64,000 nucleotides of DNA from Elusimicrobiota bacterium (GTDB taxonomy: Bacteria; Elusimicrobiota; Elusimicrobia; F11). The DNA lies in the NCBI GenBank assembly GCA_022072025.1, contig JAJVIP010000002.1, forward strand, positions 531,194-595,193, read 5' to 3'. Positions within the stretch are counted from its first letter, which is position 1, and the number at the start of each line of letters is the position of its first letter. This document shows positions 59,451 through 64,000 of the stretch, piece after piece. The notes beneath the pieces were generated by a model, which searched no databases, was not told the origin of the DNA, and saw nothing but the letters and a program-made list of their open reading frames with translations. The translations under genes were made by a program, and so were the position numbers.

Positions 59451-60378
59451 ACGCTTTCAAGTGTTGCTGGGTCTCTTTATCAGCATCGTTTGCTTATGGT
59501 TTGTATTCCGGGGTTTTGATTTTCGAGAACTCGCCCATATCATTCAAACCGCCTCTTATATTTGGTTTCTTCCGGTGGCATTAATTTTTTCTCTTAACTT
59601 TCTTGGTCGATCTATCCGATGGACTCTTCTTTTATCCTCAATAAAAATTTTACCGTTACGAGTGACAACCCCGATTTTACTGATTGGTTTTTTTATGAAC
59701 AATGTGCTGCCAGCTCGGGGGGGGGAGTTGGTAAGGGCTGTGACCCTCTCACGCAAAGTGGGGCTTCCAATTGGCTCCATTCTAGGATCAATTGTGTTGG
59801 AAAGATTGACAGACATGGTAGGTCTCATGGTAATCGTTATGATTGCTTCAAAACTTCTTCCTTGGAGTCAACTGCCAATTAAAACCATAGGATCTATTTT
59901 TGGAATAGGCATTCTCGTTTGTTTTATTTTTTTCAGGATTTCTCAAAAATTTAAATCAATGCCCGATAAAGCTCCTTTATTGGTTCAAAAAATCCTCACG
60001 ATTTTCCATCAAGTGATCATTGGTTTTTCCGCTCTCGGATCATTTTCGAAAATTTCCAAAGTTGTTTTTCTTTCACTGGCCATCTGGTTTGGGGAACTCT
60101 TTATCGTTTTTTTTATGTCTCGAAGTGTTCAGCTTGACCTCAATTTCTTTGAATCGGCCAGCCTTATTACAGGTCTCAGCGTGGGAGTGATGATCCCGGC
60201 CGCACCGGGATTCGTCGGAACATTTGAATTTTTCGGGAAATCAGTTTTGGTTTTACTGGGGAAACCTGAACCCACAGCCTTGGCCATGGTTTTACTTCTC
60301 CATTTTTTTCAGATGGTAATGATGGCGTGTTTGGCATTGCCTTCCTTTTTGATCTTGTCTAAAACCACCAAAGAATGA
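59443..60378 (+). CDS. UPF0104/LPG-synthase-TM family membrane protein
   Basis: 311 residues with about eight transmembrane segments of the lysylphosphatidylglycerol synthase transmembrane/UPF0104 family (AglD-like). Family motif 'FMNNVLPARGGELVRAVTLS' and 'GSIVLERLTDMVGLMVIVM' are clear, and 'IPAAPGFVGTFEFFGKSVLV' is the typical late block. Members act as, or associate with, lipid-linked sugar flippases or transferases; the exact role is unresolved. A run of nine G (59717-59725) encodes the R-G-G of the motif and would be prone to slippage. It overlaps the upstream gene by 8 bases and the downstream one by 4. Confidence 0.85.
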   Translation: MNKRFQVLLGLFISIVCLWFVFRGFDFRELAHIIQTASYIWFLPVALIFSLNFLGRSIRWTLLLSSIKILPLRVTTPILLIGFFMNNVLPARGGELVRAVTLSRKVGLPIGSILGSIVLERLTDMVGLMVIVMIASKLLPWSQLPIKTIGSIFGIGILVCFIFFRISQKFKSMPDKAPLLVQKILTIFHQVIIGFSALGSFSKISKVVFLSLAIWFGELFIVFFMSRSVQLDLNFFESASLITGLSVGVMIPAAPGFVGTFEFFGKSVLVLLGKPEPTALAMVLLLHFFQMVMMACLALPSFLILSKTTKE

Positions 60379-61406
60379 TCAACAAAATTCCGATTACCAC
60401 TCTTGCCTTTGGATGTGCGCTCATTCTTGGTCTTCTATTGACGCCCATGGCCCGATGGCTCGCGATCCGATTTAATATTTTTGATCATCCTCACACCGCT
60501 GTTAAAACCCACAAAACCCCCATCCCCTATCTGGGCGGTCTTGCCATTTTTCTTTCCTTTTCAATTTCAATGATTTTTATACGCCTTTTCACTTCTTTTC
60601 CTTCAGGGACATTGCGATCTCTTCGCGGGATATTGATAGGAGGAGCCATCATTGTCCTCTTGGGCGTTGTCGATGACATCAAACATCATGGATTGCACTA
60701 TAGAACTAAATTTATTTTTCAAATCGCGACAGCGTTCCTAGTGGCCTATTTTGGCATTCGAATTAACTTTGTGAACCCATCATGGCTGGCGTTGATTCTT
60801 ACCCTTGTTTGGGTGGTTGGTATCACCAATGCTTTTAACTTGATCGATATTATGGATGGATTGGCCTCGGGCGTCGCGATTGTGGCAACGCTTGCCTTCC
60901 TTTTCATCACACTTCCCACTGAAGAACTTTATGTTAATTTAGCAGCAGCCTCTCTGTGCGGAGCCGCGTTGGGATTTTTCCCCTATAATCTGTCGACAAA
61001 ATTAAAAATATTTATGGGCGATAGCGGAAGTCTATTCTTAGGTTTTGTTTGCGGATCTCTGGCCTTGGGAACTTCCTATGGAAACCAGACTGAATTGGGC
61101 GTATTTGCCCCTCTGCTTATTCTTTGTTTACCGATCTACGACACGCTGTTTGTTTTTGCTATGCGCCTTAAAAGAGGGGTTTCGCCATTTCTGGGATCTA
61201 AAGATCATTTTGCGCTGAGACTCGAGATGCTTGGATGGAGCCGCCATACCGTGATTATTTTTTCTTTTATTTTTACGGGTTTCCTTTCATTGGGGGCGTT
61301 TTTTATCACGCGAACACAAACACCAGTTGCCTTGGCGATCTATGGGACAACTATTATCCTTCTCTCTCTTTTCACCGCCTTAATTTTGAAGGCCAAAATA
61401 CATTGA
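60375..61406 (+). CDS. WecA/TagO/MraY-family polyprenyl-phosphate GlcNAc-1-phosphate transferase
   Basis: 343 residues, about 10-11 transmembrane segments. Diagnostic blocks: 'HKTPIPYLGGLAIFLSFS', the aspartate pair in 'VLLGVVDDIKHHGLHYRTKF', 'NAFNLIDIMDGLASGVAIVA' (N-x-x-N-x-x-D-G-x-D/x-G type) and 'KIFMGDSGSLFLGFVCGSLA'. It starts a lipid-linked oligosaccharide by moving a HexNAc-1-phosphate to undecaprenyl phosphate. The 'PYLGG' and 'FMGDSGS' patterns favour WecA/TagO over MraY. It is in an operon with two glycosyltransferases and overlaps the FAD enzyme gene by 4 bases. Confidence 0.92.
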   Translation: MINKIPITTLAFGCALILGLLLTPMARWLAIRFNIFDHPHTAVKTHKTPIPYLGGLAIFLSFSISMIFIRLFTSFPSGTLRSLRGILIGGAIIVLLGVVDDIKHHGLHYRTKFIFQIATAFLVAYFGIRINFVNPSWLALILTLVWVVGITNAFNLIDIMDGLASGVAIVATLAFLFITLPTEELYVNLAAASLCGAALGFFPYNLSTKLKIFMGDSGSLFLGFVCGSLALGTSYGNQTELGVFAPLLILCLPIYDTLFVFAMRLKRGVSPFLGSKDHFALRLEMLGWSRHTVIIFSFIFTGFLSLGAFFITRTQTPVALAIYGTTIILLSLFTALILKAKIH

Positions 61407-62710
61407 GCGATAGACCAACGTTGATTCTTGGAGGAGGGTTGGCTGGAACCTCCACTGCTTATCATTTAAAACGTCATCCGCATGTTCTCATTGAAAAAGA
61501 AGAAACCATTGGCGGGACGGCTCGTTCCTACAAGGTCGGGGATTTCACATTTGATATCACCGGCCATCTCCTGCATCTTCACAAACCGTACACAAAAAAA
61601 CTCATCAGAAAACTTCTAGGCAACAATTTTTATCCATGTATTCGAAAAGCATGGATTTACTCTCAAAACACTTATACACGATATCCCTACCAAGCCTTCA
61701 CCAACGGATTACCGGAAGATGTCATTAACGATTGTGTTCTTGGTTTTTTAACAGCAGACAAAAAAAACAGAACAACCCCCACAGTTCGGTCAAAATTGAA
61801 TTTTCATGATTGGTGCAATGTAACGTTTGGAGAAGGGATTTCTCGACATTTCATGATTCCCTACAACGAGAAGCTTTATCAAATCAAAGCAAAAAAATTA
61901 ACCACCGATTGGTGCGGACCATTTGTTCCCATGCCAAAACTGTCCGAAGTTATTCATGGGGCGTTGGAACCTCAAGGGAAATCTTTCGGGTATAACACCA
62001 CGTTTTTATATCCGAAACAAGGGGGTATCCAATCTCTGGCCAATGCCTTGGCCAAAAATATCCAAGATATTTACCTAAACACATCCGTGATCCAATTGGA
62101 CTATAAAAACAAGTCGGCCCATTTATCATCAGGAGAAACAATTCGATATTCTTCGTTGGTCAATTCTATCCCGTTACTTGAATTATTAAATCTCATGCAG
62201 GATCTTCCACTTTCCATTCAAAAAGATAAACATCACTTGAGATACGCCAGCATTTTGTGTGTCAATTTGGGTGTCAATCGGCCCCGAATCTCGGACGCCT
62301 CGTGGATTTATTTTCCAGAAAAATCGTTTCCTTTTTACCGGGTTGGTTTTCCCATGAATTTCACCCCCCATGTGGTCCCTTCTGGATGTAGTTCGATGTA
62401 TGTGGAAGTTCCCCTTTCCCAAAGCAAGGGCCAATCAAAAGCAAAAATTTTACAAGCCGTCAGAAAAGGTCTAATCGACGCCCAAATATTAAAACCCTCC
62501 GACCAATTTCCCGTCGTTCAATTTATACCTGTCAAATATGCCTATGTGATTTATGATGCGAATAGGAACAAGGCTCTTGAAAATATTTTTACATTTCTAA
62601 AGGCCAACGATATCCAATCAATCGGACGCTATGGCGCTTGGAAATATTCCTTTATGGAAGAAGCCATTCTTGACGGAAAAAAAGCCGCAGAAACGATCCT
62701 CAATGCCTGA
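61403..62710 (+). CDS. FAD-dependent amine-oxidase / UDP-galactopyranose-mutase-like enzyme
   Basis: 435 residues from TTG 61403, which overlaps the wecA-like stop as TTGA; the open frame extends far upstream inside wecA without being real. The dinucleotide-binding start is 'RPTLILGGGLAGTSTAYHLK', then 'EKEETIGGTARSYKVGDFTF' (the GG-R/T-x-R loop after the Rossmann turn) and 'DITGHLLHLHKP'. Sequence near 'IPYNEKLYQIKAKKLTTDWC' resembles Glf-like and protoporphyrinogen-oxidase-like enzymes found in glycan clusters. Substrate is uncertain: either a sugar-nucleotide mutase or another flavoenzyme acting on a lipid or sugar. It overlaps the GT4 gene by 8 bases. Confidence 0.8.
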   Translation: MSDRPTLILGGGLAGTSTAYHLKRHPHVLIEKEETIGGTARSYKVGDFTFDITGHLLHLHKPYTKKLIRKLLGNNFYPCIRKAWIYSQNTYTRYPYQAFTNGLPEDVINDCVLGFLTADKKNRTTPTVRSKLNFHDWCNVTFGEGISRHFMIPYNEKLYQIKAKKLTTDWCGPFVPMPKLSEVIHGALEPQGKSFGYNTTFLYPKQGGIQSLANALAKNIQDIYLNTSVIQLDYKNKSAHLSSGETIRYSSLVNSIPLLELLNLMQDLPLSIQKDKHHLRYASILCVNLGVNRPRISDASWIYFPEKSFPFYRVGFPMNFTPHVVPSGCSSMYVEVPLSQSKGQSKAKILQAVRKGLIDAQILKPSDQFPVVQFIPVKYAYVIYDANRNKALENIFTFLKANDIQSIGRYGAWKYSFMEEAILDGKKAAETILNA

Positions 62711-63902
62711 AGTTCCTGTTAAGGTTGTTCATCTAATCACCTTGCTTGAGTTTGGAGGAGCACAAGGAAATACCATTTATACCGTTACCCATCTCGATCC
62801 CAAAAATTTTGATACCCACCTCTGGTCAGGAAAAGGAGCCTATTGGGACACGAAAATTGAAGAATCTTTGCCCCTCAAGAATCGAATTAAATTTTTCCCA
62901 ACCTTGGTACGGCCCCTCAATCCCCTTTTTGACTTTTTGGCTCTTTTATCCCTGTGGCGTGCCTTGAAAGCTTTCAAACCCACTATTTTGCATACCCATT
63001 CTTCCAAAGCTGGCATTATTGGCCGATTGGCAGGAAAATTGGCCGGTGTGCCCATCATGGTTCATACCTTTCATGGTTTTGGCTTTAATGATCAACAAAA
63101 ACCTTGGACCAGAGGCCTATTTGTATTTCTTGAAAAAATAATAGCGCCGTTATCCGACGCCCTTATTTTTGTTTCTCAATCCAATCAGACGGTGGCACGA
63201 AACTTAGAAATAGGAAAAGAAAATCAATTTCATCTTATTCGGAGCGGGATATTGTTGGATCAAATTAAATCATTCTGCCAAACCTTTTCCCGAAATGAGT
63301 TTAGATCAACCCATGGTATCCCAGTCGGCGCCAGAGTCATCATTACCATTGGAGCCTTTAAACCCCAAAAAAACTTATCTGACTTTATTGAAGTGGCGAA
63401 AATTGTATCCGCCTCTCAACCCGACACCTTTTTCATCATTTTGGGGGATGGTGAATTAAGAGAATCGTTAGAAAAAAAAATTAGTGAACATGGGCTAAAC
63501 ATGAAATTCTTATTGCCGGGTTGGAGGGAAGACGCCATTTCTTTTTTGGCCGCGGCCGACATATTTGTACTGACATCCCTTTGGGAAGGACTTCCCAGAG
63601 CCTTGGTTGAAGCCATGGCGCTCGGCTTGCCAGCGCTCTGTTACAAAACAGATGGAATTCAAGATCTTTTGAGTCCTGAAGAGGGAACGCTCCTACCCCA
63701 AAAAGATGAAAAAGGGATGGCTGCGCAAATCATCGATATCCTCCAAAATGAAGGGCGTAGAACAATTCTTTCAAATCGAAATAAATCGCGAATCGGCATT
63801 GAATTCGATATCAATCATATGGTGCTCCAACAAGAAAGGCTTTACTTAAACCTACTCAATAACCTTGTCAAAGTGTCATCCACAAATAGAAACTGCATGT
63901 AG
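62703..63902 (+). CDS. GT4 family glycosyltransferase
   Basis: 399 residues from ATG 62703, overlapping the previous gene by 8 bases. It has a GT-B fold: N-terminal 'VVHLITLLEFGGAQGNTIYT' (G-G-A-x loop), 'PTILHTHSSKAGIIGRLAGK', the C-terminal donor site 'TIGAFKPQKNLSDFIEVAKI', and 'TSLWEGLPRALVEAMALGLP' with the E-x7-E motif. It adds a sugar in the cytoplasm to the growing lipid-linked glycan. The last codons (NRNCM) lie in a repeated sequence that may be an insertion-sequence end, so the true C-terminus could have been altered. Confidence 0.9.
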   Translation: MPEVPVKVVHLITLLEFGGAQGNTIYTVTHLDPKNFDTHLWSGKGAYWDTKIEESLPLKNRIKFFPTLVRPLNPLFDFLALLSLWRALKAFKPTILHTHSSKAGIIGRLAGKLAGVPIMVHTFHGFGFNDQQKPWTRGLFVFLEKIIAPLSDALIFVSQSNQTVARNLEIGKENQFHLIRSGILLDQIKSFCQTFSRNEFRSTHGIPVGARVIITIGAFKPQKNLSDFIEVAKIVSASQPDTFFIILGDGELRESLEKKISEHGLNMKFLLPGWREDAISFLAAADIFVLTSLWEGLPRALVEAMALGLPALCYKTDGIQDLLSPEEGTLLPQKDEKGMAAQIIDILQNEGRRTILSNRNKSRIGIEFDINHMVLQQERLYLNLLNNLVKVSSTNRNCM

Positions 63903-63923
63903 CGTTGAATAGAAACTTCATGT
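63885..63923 (+). repeat. Two near-identical direct repeats at presumed IS left end
   Basis: AATAGAAACTGCATGT (63885-63900) and AATAGAAACTTCATGT (63908-63923), 15 of 16 identical, 23 bases start to start. The first copy overlaps the end of the GT4 gene. Paired repeats like these can be transposase binding sites. Confidence 0.5.
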
Positions 63924-63930
63924 TTAAAGA

Positions 63931-63952
63931 GCCCCTAGAAATAAGGAGGGGC
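63931..63952 (+). promoter_or_regulatory. Hairpin overlapping the ribosome binding site of the terminal ORF
   Basis: GCCCCT (63931-63936) pairs with AGGGGC (63947-63952) around a 10-base loop, burying part of the AAGGAGGGG ribosome binding site. Masking of this kind limits transposase translation in several IS families. Confidence 0.4.
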
Positions 63953-63954
63953 CC

Positions 63955-64000
63955 ATGGAGGAACTATTCATGATGAGGCGAAAGGAGATCGATCGTCTAA
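63955..64000 (+). CDS. Start of a probable transposase (truncated by window edge)
   Basis: An ATG at 63955, preceded by AAGGAGGGG, opens a frame that reads MEELFMMRRKEIDRL to the window edge. The 'MRRKEIDRL' beginning resembles, from memory, the N-terminal helix-turn-helix of ISNCY-type transposases. In-frame ATGs at 63970 and 63973 are alternative starts. Only 15 codons are visible, so the call rests mostly on context: paired repeats and a hairpin over the ribosome binding site just upstream. Confidence 0.42.
   Translation, partial: MEELFMMRRKEIDRL

Noticed and set aside
61235..61402. Upstream extension of the FAD enzyme frame into the wecA-like gene
   Set aside because: The N-terminal Rossmann motif begins right after TTG 61403; the upstream part is out-of-frame membrane-protein DNA.
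1..64000. CRISPR arrays, tRNA and rRNA genes
   Set aside because: Spacers between genes are at most about 210 bases and none shows evenly spaced repeats, a tRNA-like cloverleaf or rRNA sequence that I could recognise.

Overview
The window is a gene-dense stretch (almost all genes on the + strand, mostly overlapping or only a few bases apart) of a diderm, lipid A-making bacterium. Evidence for the envelope type is direct: a full Raetz lipid A block (lpxD, lpxC, fabZ, lpxA, lpxI, lpxB, msbA), BamA, a Skp/OmpH chaperone, TamB, LolC/LolD, Lnt, a GT9 heptosyltransferase-like enzyme, a TonB C-terminus and a type IV pilus secretin. The pilin sequence style, the mcsA-mcsB-clpC block in a diderm, and the unfused lpxC/fabZ pair make me favour Elusimicrobiota or a close relative. 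That placement is an inference from pattern memory, not a demonstrated match.

Layout. 1-1.7 kb: end of a TonB-like gene, a GT9 glycosyltransferase, and a DUF4254 protein split into two adjacent small genes. 1.7-6.7 kb: a reverse-strand degenerate GGDEF protein, a tiny ORF, a huge secreted beta-propeller/transglutaminase-like/TPR protein and a small exported partner. 6.7-19.3 kb: housekeeping genes metH, secA, lnt, prfB (with a programmed +1 frameshift), a stand-alone receiver protein, lysS, lolC and lolD. 19.3-24.6 kb: a palindromic intergenic repeat, ilvE, then mcsA, an mcsB homologue that has lost its catalytic residues, and clpC, closed by a strong terminator. 24.6-40.6 kb: outer-membrane biogenesis supercluster tamB, bamA, skp, lpxD, lpxC, fabZ, lpxA, lpxI, a Gfo/Idh/MocA oxidoreductase, lpxB, msbA. 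40.6-45.3 kb: thiS, thiG, an outer-membrane beta-barrel candidate, recG and coaD. 45.4-58.5 kb: pta and the type IV pilus set pilB, pilT, pilC, a polytopic GT-C-like membrane protein, pilA, pilD, pilM, pilN, pilO, pilP, pilQ, with recognisable promoters before pta, pilA and pilM and a terminator after pilA. 58.5-63.9 kb: a tightly overlapping glycan module (GT2, UPF0104-type membrane protein, WecA/MraY-type transferase, FAD-dependent mutase-like enzyme, GT4). 63.9-64 kb: what looks like the left end of an insertion sequence.

How it fits together: the tamB-msbA block makes, flips and assembles the outer membrane; secA, lnt and lolCD handle export and lipoprotein sorting to it; the pil genes assemble a retractable pilus through it; and the right-hand module probably makes a lipid-linked glycan. 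No gene-free stretch longer than about 210 bp occurs, and I saw no rRNA, tRNA or CRISPR array.

Most notable points: the intact but catalytically dead-looking McsB homologue beside mcsA and clpC; the split DUF4254; the secreted NHL/transglutaminase/TPR protein; an oxidoreductase embedded in the lipid A operon; a GT-C-like protein inserted between pilC and pilA; long G tracts in two glycan-related genes; and an IS edge that seems to define the 3' end of the last glycosyltransferase gene.
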